DNA from: JAJYSO01 sp964586655
GTDB taxonomy: Bacteria > Bacteroidota > Bacteroidia > Flavobacteriales > Flavobacteriaceae
Assembly: GCA_964586655.1 (NCBI GenBank)
Contig: CAZPGY010000001.1
Location: 186,001 to 250,000, forward strand
Length of the DNA stretch: 64,000 bases
Direction of reading: 5' to 3'
In this document: positions 17,582-25,747 of the stretch, piece by piece
How positions within the stretch are numbered: position 1 is the first letter of the stretch
How the letters are laid out: each line of letters opens with the position of its first letter
The notes under the pieces: generated by a model
The model's input: the letters and a program-made list of their open reading frames with translations, nothing else
Databases searched by the model: none
Told to the model about the DNA's origin: nothing
Translations under genes and position numbers: made by a program

Positions 17582-18487
17582 ATGAATAAGCAAGAAAAAA
17601 AATTCCTTATCATCATCGGGGGTCAACGCTGTGGGTCATCAGCCTTGTTTCAATACTTGTCAGATCACCCTAAAATCAGACCGTCTCTGCAAAAAGAAAC
17701 CAAGTTTTTTTTACCAGAAGACTATAGAATCAAAAAAAAATCCCGTCGGCCGTATGATGGGAAGCTCGAGACGTATTTAAAATTTTTTGGAGCCCCCCAA
17801 AACCTTTCGGACGGACAGTGGTATTTAGATAGCAGCCCCGATTTTCTAAATTCCCCGGAAACGGCCGTGCGGATAAACGAATTTTTTAAAGGGCAGGAAC
17901 TTCAGTTGGTCGCCATTCTTCGTGACCCTGTGGAACGCTTCCTGTCTTGGTATAGGTACGATAAAATGTTAGGGAACATTGACCGGGAAATGACCTTAAA
18001 ACAATACCTGCAAGATAATATAGAAGAACACGATCACGAATATTGCCAAAGATTAAAAACAGGGCAGTATTCCCATTATCTAAAAGTATATCAGGAGCTG
18101 TTTCCGGATAGGCTTACGATATATAGATTTGAAGAACTAAAAAAAGACAAAGAACGGCTTATTGATCAGTTATTAAAAAATATTGGCCTTGAAAAGGGGA
18201 ATTTTCATCCTCAAGACGATAAACCAAAAAATGCCTCTTATGACATCAAATTCCCCTTGTTAAATAAAGGGTATGTCTTTTTAAGGGGAAAGTTTAGGGA
18301 TATGATTCCTGAAAACTCTAAGGTATACGAAGGGTTGCGGAAACTGTCTAAAAAATACCAAAAGCTCAATTATAAACCCGCGCAACGGGAACCAATAGAC
18401 TCACGGCTGCTCACAAAATTAAAAACTTATTATCAGGAGGAATATACGTTTTTAGATCAACTTGAAGCCCCGGTAAAAAGTAGGTAA
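17582..18487 (+). CDS. Sulfotransferase family protein (second of four)
   Basis: A PAPS-dependent sulfotransferase-like protein of 301 aa. The 5'-phosphosulfate loop is GGQRCGSSAL (13-22), followed by ETKFF, and the 3'-phosphate motif ILRDPVERFLSWY lies at about 112-124. The K of the usual PKxGT loop is replaced by R, which occurs in this superfamily. It starts 13 bases after the DUF4838 gene and ends 9 bases before another sulfotransferase gene. It diverges enough from its three paralogues here to suggest a different acceptor position rather than a recent duplicate. Confidence 0.86.
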   Translation: MNKQEKKFLIIIGGQRCGSSALFQYLSDHPKIRPSLQKETKFFLPEDYRIKKKSRRPYDGKLETYLKFFGAPQNLSDGQWYLDSSPDFLNSPETAVRINEFFKGQELQLVAILRDPVERFLSWYRYDKMLGNIDREMTLKQYLQDNIEEHDHEYCQRLKTGQYSHYLKVYQELFPDRLTIYRFEELKKDKERLIDQLLKNIGLEKGNFHPQDDKPKNASYDIKFPLLNKGYVFLRGKFRDMIPENSKVYEGLRKLSKKYQKLNYKPAQREPIDSRLLTKLKTYYQEEYTFLDQLEAPVKSR

Positions 18488-18496
18488 ACAAATTCT

Positions 18497-19384
18497 ATGG
18501 AAAGAAAAAAAATCAATTCATTTTTAATAGGTGCCCAAAAAGCGGGATCGACAACCTTGTTTTCATGGCTGTCCCAACACCCCGAAATCAATGCCCCTGA
18601 ATCCACTAAAGATTTTCATTTTTTTACCTCAAAAGAATATTTCCCAAAGGGCTATCATTGGTTTGAATCTTTATTTGGGCAAGATGACACCAAACAGCGG
18701 CTACACGGGGCCGTTAATTATATATTTAGGGAAGATGCCGCGCGGGAAATAGCAAAGTACAATCCGGATGCAAAATTAATTGTGGTCTTGCGAGACCCGG
18801 TAAAACGGGCTTTTAGTGCCTATCAATTTTTTAAAAAATTAGGGAGTGAATCCCGGTCTTTCCAAAAAGCGTTACAAGGAGAAGAAAAACTACAGACGGC
18901 AGAAGAGAAAGATGATTATGCCTATTTGTCTCATGGGTGTTATGCCCGACAAATCGAAACATGGCTTAAATATTTTAAAGAGGATCAATTTTTGATTTTG
19001 ATTTTTGAAGAAGTATTCCGCGAGCCGAAAATCTATCTGCCCAAGGTGTTTAACTTCTTAGGGGTCAACCCTGAATTTATACCCGATTTAGAAAAGAAAA
19101 ACGTCTCTGGAGAAGTGAAATACAAAGCCTTGAACAAGTTGATTTATGACGAGCGGAGTGTGTTAAAACGAGTTCTTAATAAAACCGGGGCAAAACATTT
19201 ATTTCCCATGCGTTGGCGGGGAAACCTGCTAACCAAATTCAGGGATTTAAACACCAAAAAAGGAAGCGTGTCTGCAAAACTCTCAAAAGAGGAATATGAA
19301 CATTTAAAGCCGTATTTTAAGGAAGATATCAGGCGCTTATCCAACATAATGGATAAAGATTTGGAGAACATATGGAAATATTAA
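18497..19384 (+). CDS. Sulfotransferase family protein (third of four)
   Basis: A 295-aa protein with 5'-phosphosulfate loop GAQKAGSTTL (12-21), then STKDFHFF, and the 3'-phosphate motif VLRDPVKRAFSAYQF at about 97-111. This is the clearest heparan/Stf0-like arrangement of the set. The C-terminus ends in a KPYFKEDIRRLSNI segment shared with carbohydrate sulfotransferases. Its last bases overlap or abut the start of the next glycosyltransferase gene, pointing to translational coupling. Confidence 0.88.
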   Translation: MERKKINSFLIGAQKAGSTTLFSWLSQHPEINAPESTKDFHFFTSKEYFPKGYHWFESLFGQDDTKQRLHGAVNYIFREDAAREIAKYNPDAKLIVVLRDPVKRAFSAYQFFKKLGSESRSFQKALQGEEKLQTAEEKDDYAYLSHGCYARQIETWLKYFKEDQFLILIFEEVFREPKIYLPKVFNFLGVNPEFIPDLEKKNVSGEVKYKALNKLIYDERSVLKRVLNKTGAKHLFPMRWRGNLLTKFRDLNTKKGSVSAKLSKEEYEHLKPYFKEDIRRLSNIMDKDLENIWKY

Positions 19385-19389
19385 ACGCA

Positions 19390-20592
19390 ATGAAAACCCT
19401 TCTCCAAGTCAATACCGTCATCAATACCGGCTCCACCGGGAGAATAGCTGAAGGTATTGGGAACTTGACTATGGAAAATGGTTGGAAAAGCTATTTTGCT
19501 TATGGACGTTATGGGAATAACAGTCGGTCTGCTGAAATAAAAATAGGGAATAAATGGGATAATTACTGGCATGTGGCACAAACCCGGGTTTTTGATAAAC
19601 ATGGGTTGGCTTCAAAACACGCTACGCGTCAGTTTGTCAATCAAATAAAAAAAATAAAGCCCGACCTTATTCACCTCCATAATATCCACGGGTATTACTT
19701 AAATTATGAAATCTTGTTTCGCTTTCTAAAAACCTATAACGCTCCGGTGGTATGGACGTTTCACGACTGTTGGCCTTTTACCGGCCATTGTGCCTATTTT
19801 GATATGACGGGATGTGAAAATTGGAAAACGCATTGTGGGGATTGCCCCTGCAAACACACCTACCCCAAAAGTTGGTTAACAAACGGGAGTTATAAAAATT
19901 TTGACCGCAAAGAAACCGCTTTTACCGGGCACGAAAACCTGACGATTGTCACCCCCAGTCATTGGCTTAAAGATTTGGTAGGCCAATCCTTTTTGCAAGC
20001 CTATAACACGAGGGTGATTTATAATGGAACAGATTTAGAAAGGTTTAAACCATTGCCCGGGTTAGAACAAGAAAACAATAAAAAATATATTTTGGGAGTA
20101 GCCAGTACATGGGAGCCGCGTAAAGGGTTAAAAGATTTTATCCGGTTGTCTCAACTTCTTCCTGAAGATTATCATATTGTGCTTATTGGTGTAAACAAAA
20201 CCCAACAGCAAAACTTACCGGGCAACATCACTGGAATTCAGCGAACAGAGGGTATAGAAGAGATGGTGGAGTGGTATAACCGGGCTTTCGTATTTGTAAA
20301 CCCTACTTATGAAGATAATTTCCCGACCACCAATATTGAGGCTTTAGCTTGTGGCACCCCGGTGATTACCTATAATACCGGAGGCAGCCCGGAAGCGATT
20401 GATCAAAAAACGGGAGTGGTTGTTCAAAAAGGGGATGTTCAGGACCTTAAAACAAAAATAAAAGAAATAACACGTAAAGGGAAAAAACATTACCGGGCAG
20501 CATGTAGAGAAAGAGCAGAACAACATTTTGATAAAACCCAACGTTTTCAAGAGTATATAGAGTTATACGAAAAGGTATTAAAAAACAACTAA
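19390..20592 (+). CDS. Family 4 glycosyltransferase (WcaC-like)
   Basis: A 400-aa GT-B fold retaining transferase. The N-terminal domain has NTGSTGRIAEGIG and WTFHDCWPFTGHCAYF, characteristic of the WcaC group of colanic-acid transferases, and the C-terminal donor domain has NPTYEDNFPTTNIEALACG with the E-x7-E motif. An ATG at 19372 would overlap the preceding gene by 13 bases; the ATG at 19390 is chosen because family members begin with MK-LLQVNT. The donor is probably a GDP- or UDP-sugar; it cannot be specified further. Confidence 0.9.
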   Translation: MKTLLQVNTVINTGSTGRIAEGIGNLTMENGWKSYFAYGRYGNNSRSAEIKIGNKWDNYWHVAQTRVFDKHGLASKHATRQFVNQIKKIKPDLIHLHNIHGYYLNYEILFRFLKTYNAPVVWTFHDCWPFTGHCAYFDMTGCENWKTHCGDCPCKHTYPKSWLTNGSYKNFDRKETAFTGHENLTIVTPSHWLKDLVGQSFLQAYNTRVIYNGTDLERFKPLPGLEQENNKKYILGVASTWEPRKGLKDFIRLSQLLPEDYHIVLIGVNKTQQQNLPGNITGIQRTEGIEEMVEWYNRAFVFVNPTYEDNFPTTNIEALACGTPVITYNTGGSPEAIDQKTGVVVQKGDVQDLKTKIKEITRKGKKHYRAACRERAEQHFDKTQRFQEYIELYEKVLKNN

Positions 20593-20605
20593 GATTAATT
20601 AACCT

Positions 20606-21478
20606 ATGCAGTTACCCACTTTTTTAGGTATAGGCACTCCAAAAGCAGGCTCAACCTGGATTTATGAGCTTTTAAAAACCCATCCTCAGGTCTGGATGTC
20701 TGACAAAAGGGCGGAAATCCGTTTTTTTGACGAGAATTACGACAAAGGCCTGGAGTGGTATAGACAATTTTTTCCTGAAAGTGGGGGCCATCACTATCGA
20801 CAGTTGGGGGAATTTTCTCCACAATACCTCTACTCTGAAGAAGCCATTGCGCGAATAGCAAAATTAGGAACGGTCAACAAATTAATTGTTTGTTGCCGGA
20901 ACCCTGTAGAACGCGCTTTTTCTCATTATAAATTTTTTCGTAGGGTGTTTAATTACAAGGGATCCTTTGAAAATTCTTTTACGGATTATCCGTTTTTTTT
21001 TGACAGGGGATGCTATACTAAGTATATGGACTACCTGTTGACTTATTTTCCAAAAGAGTCGGTATTACTGCTCACCTTTGAAGATTTATTTAAAGATATA
21101 GAGGAAACTAAACGGGTTTTGGCGGACTTTTTAGAAATAGATAACGATAAATTTTCGCCGGAGGCAGGACATGAGAAAGTCAATAAAGGCTTTATGCCCA
21201 AATTTAAGACATTGTACAGTATGGGGATAAAGACTGGACAATTACTCAGAAAATATGACTTGTATAGGCTAGAACACGTTATAAAAAATTCTAAAGTCAG
21301 AACATTGCTGTCTAAAAAAAATGCCGACTACCAAATCACGGAAAAAGACCGATTGACCAAGTTAAGATTATACGAGAGGTATCATAAAGAATTTGATAAA
21401 TTGGAAAAAACGACCGTTCTTAATGTAAAGAAATGGCGTGCCATGGAAGAGCAATTGAAGAGGGAAATAAAAAAATAA
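20606..21478 (+). CDS. Sulfotransferase family protein (fourth of four)
   Basis: A 290-aa protein with 5'-phosphosulfate loop GTPKAGSTWI (10-19), then EIRFFDENY, and the 3'-phosphate motif CCRNPVERAFSHYKFF at about 96-111. It is predicted to transfer sulfate from PAPS to a sugar of the repeat unit or lipid intermediate. It is the last gene of the tight part of the operon: the next gene follows after 183 AT-rich bases. No PAPS synthesis genes (cysDNC) are in the window, so the donor must come from elsewhere. Confidence 0.87.
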   Translation: MQLPTFLGIGTPKAGSTWIYELLKTHPQVWMSDKRAEIRFFDENYDKGLEWYRQFFPESGGHHYRQLGEFSPQYLYSEEAIARIAKLGTVNKLIVCCRNPVERAFSHYKFFRRVFNYKGSFENSFTDYPFFFDRGCYTKYMDYLLTYFPKESVLLLTFEDLFKDIEETKRVLADFLEIDNDKFSPEAGHEKVNKGFMPKFKTLYSMGIKTGQLLRKYDLYRLEHVIKNSKVRTLLSKKNADYQITEKDRLTKLRLYERYHKEFDKLEKTTVLNVKKWRAMEEQLKREIKK

Positions 21479-21661
21479 GAGTCTTGTTATTTTTTAATAA
21501 GAAAGCTTAAAGCAAGGATTTGGAGGGGTAAAGATGCGTATAAAAACAATCTTTAATAAAGCACTTCGAGTTTTATTTAATTCCTTTATATTTGCTAATT
21601 ATTTACATTTTAAACGAGAAAAAAGAGTATAAATTAAAGATTAACTATAAAAACAATTGTT

Positions 21662-22639
21662 ATGAAAAAAGCACTTGTATGTGGTGGTGGCGGTTTTATT
21701 GGCGGCCATCTGATTAACAGACTAAAAGAAGAAGGCTATTGGGTAGCCGGGGTAGATTTAAAAGAAAATGAATTTGGCAATAACAATGCTGATAAATTTG
21801 TGGTTGGCGACCTTCGTGATCCCAAGATTTGTGAAAAAGTTATCACGGAAGACTTAGACGAAATCTACCAACTTGCCGCTGATATGGGAGGGGCCGGGTT
21901 TGTGTTTACTGGTGACAATGATTCCGATATTATGCATAATTCTGCATTGTGTAATTTAAATGTTTTAGAAGAAGCCAAAAATAAGGGAATAAAAAAGATT
22001 TTTTATTCTTCTTCTGCCTGTATGTATCCCGAATATAACCAATTGGAGCCAGACAACCCGAATTGTACCGAGGATTCAGCATACCCTGCAGCTCCGGATA
22101 GTGAATATGGTTGGGAAAAATTATTCAGCGAACGTTTATACTTAACCTATCAAAGAAACCATAATATAGATGTTAAGGTTGCCCGTTTCCATAATATTTT
22201 TGGCCCTCAAGGTACTTGGGAAGGCGGTCGTGAAAAAGCCCCGGCGGCTATTTGTAGAAAAGTGGCCATGGCAAAAGATGGAGATGCTATTGAAATTTGG
22301 GGAGACGGAAAACAAACCCGTTCTTTTTTACTCGTTGATGAGTGCGTGGAGGGTGTCCGTCGTTTGATGGAGTCTGACTTTTCCGGGCCGGTCAATATTG
22401 GATCAGAAGAAATGATATCCATCAATGATTTTACCAAAATGATTATTGATGTTTCCGGAAAAAAACTGAACATTAAACATATTGATGGTCCCTTGGGCGT
22501 TCGTGGTCGAAACTCAGACAATACGCTTATCCAAGAAAAATTAGGTTGGGCACCACAACAACCCTTACGCAAGGGAATTGAAAAAACCTATCAGTGGATT
22601 ACAGAACAGATTAAAGAAAAAGAGGCGACTGCCCGTTAA
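21662..22639 (+). CDS. GDP-mannose 3,5-epimerase-like NAD-dependent epimerase
   Basis: A 325-aa extended short-chain enzyme that closely follows the GDP-mannose 3,5-epimerase pattern: GGGGFIGGHL (8-17), AADMGGAGFVF, SSACMYPE, the catalytic YGWEKL, and the hallmark FGPQGTWEGGREKAPAAICRK (split here as FGPQGTWEGG and REKAPAAICRK). Such enzymes turn GDP-D-mannose into GDP-L-galactose and GDP-L-gulose; the family is known from plants and some bacteria. With the following cupin and Fcl genes it points to a GDP-mannose-derived L-sugar in the polymer. Separate confirmation of the substrate is lacking. Confidence 0.85.
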   Translation: MKKALVCGGGGFIGGHLINRLKEEGYWVAGVDLKENEFGNNNADKFVVGDLRDPKICEKVITEDLDEIYQLAADMGGAGFVFTGDNDSDIMHNSALCNLNVLEEAKNKGIKKIFYSSSACMYPEYNQLEPDNPNCTEDSAYPAAPDSEYGWEKLFSERLYLTYQRNHNIDVKVARFHNIFGPQGTWEGGREKAPAAICRKVAMAKDGDAIEIWGDGKQTRSFLLVDECVEGVRRLMESDFSGPVNIGSEEMISINDFTKMIIDVSGKKLNIKHIDGPLGVRGRNSDNTLIQEKLGWAPQQPLRKGIEKTYQWITEQIKEKEATAR

Positions 22640-22648
22640 AATTGTTGT

Positions 22649-22689
22649 ATTCGGCGCCAAACCATTCAAAAACCGGTTTGGCGCCGAAT
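22649..22689 (+). other. Strong hairpin between epimerase and cupin genes
   Basis: A perfect 15-bp inverted repeat, ATTCGGCGCCAAACC (22649-22663) and GGTTTGGCGCCGAAT (22675-22689), with an 11-base loop. There is no T tract, so it may be an RNA-stability or processing element or a factor-dependent terminator inside the operon. Confidence 0.75.
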
Positions 22690-22771
22690 TCGTCTACTAT
22701 TTATAAGGAGAAGGGAGTGTTTTAAGCGTGTTTCTTTCCTCTTTATAACGAGAATAATCCTAAGAGTATAT

Positions 22772-23257
22772 ATGAAAGCTATCTTTAATCAAATCAAAGA
22801 AAAACTTGAAAAACAGGGGCTTCGTATAGTTGATTCTGATCAAAATCGTCCTTGGGGCGGTTTTTTTGTTATTGATGAGGAGGACGTTAAACCCTTTGCA
22901 GAACGCTATTTTAAAAACCTTTCTCCCAAGCAATGGGATACAGGAAATAAACTGAGCCCTAAAATTTTAATGGTGGCTCCGGAGAAACGACTTTCTTGGC
23001 AATATCACCATAGGCGAGCCGAGATTTGGCGAGTTATTGAAGGCAAGGTTGGCGTCATAGTTAGTGACAACGATAAGGAAACTCCAATTGAACAGTTAAG
23101 CGAAGGAGATGTTATCAAACTAAAACAAGGGGAACGTCACCGTCTTGTAGGATTGGATGATTGGGCAGTCCTTGCTGAAATTTGGCAGCATACGGACCCA
23201 AACAATCCGTCTAATGAAGAGGATATAGTGAGAGTACAAGATGATTTTGGGCGGTAG
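22772..23257 (+). CDS. Cupin protein, mannose-6-phosphate isomerase type II-like
   Basis: A 161-aa single-domain cupin. Signatures are RPWGGFFVIDEE (around 29-40), SPKILMVAPEKRLSWQYHHRRAEIW (split: SPKILMVAPEKRLSWQ and YHHRRAEIW, metal-binding His and Glu), ERHRLVGLDDW, and the C-terminus EEDIVRVQDDFGR, as in the C-terminal half of GMP/PMI bifunctional enzymes. The likely reaction is fructose-6-phosphate to mannose-6-phosphate, feeding GDP-mannose. Databases often label similar proteins phosphoheptose isomerase, which I regard as unreliable. It lies between two enzymes that use GDP-mannose products. Confidence 0.75.
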   Translation: MKAIFNQIKEKLEKQGLRIVDSDQNRPWGGFFVIDEEDVKPFAERYFKNLSPKQWDTGNKLSPKILMVAPEKRLSWQYHHRRAEIWRVIEGKVGVIVSDNDKETPIEQLSEGDVIKLKQGERHRLVGLDDWAVLAEIWQHTDPNNPSNEEDIVRVQDDFGR

Positions 23258-23287
23258 CTCCTTGATAATTTTTTGCAATAAATAAAA

Positions 23288-24217
23288 ATGAATAAAAACG
23301 CAAAAATCTACATTGCTGGACATCGAGGAATGGTAGGCTCTGCCATTATGAGAAACCTTAAAAAGAAAGGTTTCTCTAATCTTATTACACGTACTTCTAA
23401 AGAATTAGATTTAAGAAATCAAGAAGCCGTTCAGAGTTATTTTAAGGAGGAACAACCGGATTATGTTTTTTTGGCTGCAGCAAAAGTAGGGGGGATCATG
23501 GCAAACAATACCTATCGAGCCGAGTTTTTGTATGACAACCTAATGATTGAGACCAATATCATTCATGCTGCATATCGTTCCGGGGTTAAAAAACTACTGT
23601 TTTTAGGATCGTCTTGCATTTATCCTAAAATGGCGCCACAACCTCTGAAAGAAGAATATTTGCTGACCGGAGAGTTGGAACCGACCAACGAGCCTTATGC
23701 CATTGCCAAAATTGCCGGGATTAAGCTGTGTGATGCTTATCGCGACCAGTATGGCTGTAACTTCGTATCGGTGATGCCCACCAATCTGTATGGGCCCGGT
23801 GATAATTATGATTTGAAAAACTCTCATGTCTTGCCCGCTTTAATTCGCAAATTTCACGAAGCTAAGGAAAAAGGCGAATCAGGTGTAGAAATTTGGGGAA
23901 CCGGTGCACCAAAGCGTGAATTTCTCCATGCCGATGATATGGCAGATGCCTGTGTGTTTTTAATGGAAAATTATAATGAACCCGGGCTGGTAAATATTGG
24001 TGTAGGGGAAGATATCAGCATTAAAGATTTAGCCCTGTTGATAAAAGATATTGTCGGATTTAAAGGAGAATTGGAATTTGACACTTCCAAACCCGACGGA
24101 ACCCCTCGAAAACTTTTGAATGTGGATAAGCTAAATCATTTGGGTTGGAAAGCTAAAATTGAACTTAAAGAAGGAATTGAATCGGTTTATGCCGAAATAA
24201 AAGAAAAAGGATTTTAA
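23288..24217 (+). CDS. fcl: GDP-L-fucose synthase
   Basis: A 309-aa NADPH-dependent epimerase-reductase that converts GDP-4-keto-6-deoxymannose to GDP-L-fucose. It has GHRGMVGSAIMRNL at 11-24, the SSCIYP loop, the catalytic pair in YAIAKIAG, NLYGPGDNYDLKNSHVLPALI and the C-terminal FDTSKPDGTPRKLLN, all typical of Fcl/WcaG. No gmd gene, the usual upstream partner, is present in the window, so either gmd lies elsewhere or the enzyme acts with the neighbouring epimerase on another GDP-sugar. The next gene starts 92 bases on. Confidence 0.93.
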   Translation: MNKNAKIYIAGHRGMVGSAIMRNLKKKGFSNLITRTSKELDLRNQEAVQSYFKEEQPDYVFLAAAKVGGIMANNTYRAEFLYDNLMIETNIIHAAYRSGVKKLLFLGSSCIYPKMAPQPLKEEYLLTGELEPTNEPYAIAKIAGIKLCDAYRDQYGCNFVSVMPTNLYGPGDNYDLKNSHVLPALIRKFHEAKEKGESGVEIWGTGAPKREFLHADDMADACVFLMENYNEPGLVNIGVGEDISIKDLALLIKDIVGFKGELEFDTSKPDGTPRKLLNVDKLNHLGWKAKIELKEGIESVYAEIKEKGF

Positions 24218-24309
24218 TGGGGAAGGACTCTCCGATCTTCTGGTTTAATGGAGGATAGCCTTTATTGAAAATAATAGAGAAGGCAATAGGAAACAATGAA
24301 GCGCATATT

Positions 24310-25074
24310 ATGGAAAACGAGTTAAAGATATCAGTAATTACCACTACGTACAATTCGGGAAAGACCGTATCAGACGCCTTAGAATCTGTGATGAGGCAAG
24401 ATTACCCTCATATTGAACACCTCATTGTGGACGGGAAGTCTACAGATAATACCCACGAAGTGGTAGCACAATATGAAGGGAAATACCCGGTAAAGTGGAA
24501 TTCTGAAAAAGATAAAGGCATTTATGACGCGTTTAATAAAGGAGTGACTTTAGCTACAGGTGATGTTGTTGGCTTTGTGCATTCAGATGATTTTCTGGCC
24601 GCTCCGGAGGTGCTGTCTCATATTGCAGATCTTTTTAAAAATAATGCCGTAGACGGAGTGTATGGTGATTTGCAGTATGTCAGTAAAGAAAATACCGATA
24701 AAGTGATTCGCTATTGGAAAAGCAAACCTTTTTATCCAAATATGCTCAGCAACGGGTGGATGCCGGCACATCCTACTTTGTTTTTGCGGAAAGAAATTTA
24801 TGACAAGATAGGGTTATTCAATTTGGATTATAAAATAGCGGCTGATTATGAACTGATCTTACGCGTTTTTAGCGATAGGTCGTTAAAATTTGAATACTTG
24901 CCCGAGGTAATTACCAAAATGCGAGTAGGAGGGAACAGTAACCGGAGCCTGGAAAATATAAAATTGAAATCTAAAGAAGATCTACGCGCGTTGAAGGCTC
25001 ACAATATTAAGCACCCTTATAAAGCGCTAATGCTTAAAAATATAGGAAAACTGGGTCAGTTTATTAAAAAATGA
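24310..25074 (+). CDS. Family 2 glycosyltransferase
   Basis: A 254-aa GT-A transferase with DGKSTD at 41-46, SEKDKGIYDAFNKG at about 65-78, the HSDD metal site at 91-94 and AADYELILRVF near the end. This pattern is common in WcaE/colanic-type transferases. The ATG at 24310 is used in place of the TTG at 24265, because the first GT strand then starts directly (ELKISVITTTYN). It is the last glycosyltransferase gene of the locus, ahead of a repeat island and the initiating transferase. Confidence 0.9.
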   Translation: MENELKISVITTTYNSGKTVSDALESVMRQDYPHIEHLIVDGKSTDNTHEVVAQYEGKYPVKWNSEKDKGIYDAFNKGVTLATGDVVGFVHSDDFLAAPEVLSHIADLFKNNAVDGVYGDLQYVSKENTDKVIRYWKSKPFYPNMLSNGWMPAHPTLFLRKEIYDKIGLFNLDYKIAADYELILRVFSDRSLKFEYLPEVITKMRVGGNSNRSLENIKLKSKEDLRALKAHNIKHPYKALMLKNIGKLGQFIKK

Positions 25075-25715
25075 TTTTGTAAAATAGATAGAGCATGAAT
25101 CTTTTTGCCTAAATACTTCTTCATCGAAAATTCAAAAGTTACGTCGGTATGCGCAACACAGAACGTAAACTGCGTATGCTGCTGAGCAATTATAGCTTTA
25201 CCACCTGCGCCGAGGTGCTTAAAGATAGGGGGTAATCCTCTGAACAAATGCCGCCGATAGGCGGAGAGCGTTCAGTATCTTCTCAATGCCTCAAATTTCA
25301 GTCCTCACACCCTCCCAGATTTGTCATGCTGAAACAGTCCGCACGATAGGAGGGCTGTATTCAGTATCCCATGTTTGGAACTATGAACCCCCTCAATCCC
25401 CACCCTCTTTGATCGACAGTAAGCATCCTACGAAGTTACATCGAAAGCGGGTTGTTACGCTGAGCAGGAGATTCTGAATAAATTCTTCCTTCGTCAGAAT
25501 TTTCCAGAATGACAGGGGAAGAGGGACAGGTTTGTTCAGGCAGACAAGCTAAGGCGGTAGCTTCTCCGGCTCCCTTTACCGTGTCCATGGTGTTGTGCAG
25601 CCAGTCCCTTCTTGATGCCTCATCAGTACCTCTCATAAAGCTTATATCGGGTATCATCCGTCCTTAAAAAGGGCTTTATTTGTCCCTTTCGTTCCCATAG
25701 AATTCTATTTTTGGC
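25075..25715 (+). repeat. Repeat island 5 (R4 and R1 tail)
   Basis: No gene. R4-type sequence (GCCGATAGGCGGAGAGCG, TTGTCATGCTGAAAC, AGATTCTGAATAAATTCTTCC, CAGAATGACAGG) covers about 25230-25550 and passes into a shortened R1 tail (CGGCTCCCTTTACCGTGTCC, about 25567-25590). The end of the stretch before 25716 is unique and AT-rich. Confidence 0.75.
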
Positions 25716-25723
25716 TATCTTTG
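25716..25723 (+). promoter_or_regulatory. -7 motif of the WecA-like gene
   Basis: TATCTTTG matches TAnnTTTG and implies transcription from about 25729, downstream of the TTG at 25721. This supports the ATG at 25748 as the real start. Confidence 0.55.
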
Positions 25724-25747
25724 CCGCGCCAACCCCCATTTTTTGCT

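Noticed and set aside
11585..25074. Possibility that the locus makes O-antigen rather than exopolysaccharide
   Set aside because: Not excluded, but no O-antigen ligase was seen, and a Wza-Wzc export pair is present in the window; I therefore favour capsule or exopolysaccharide.
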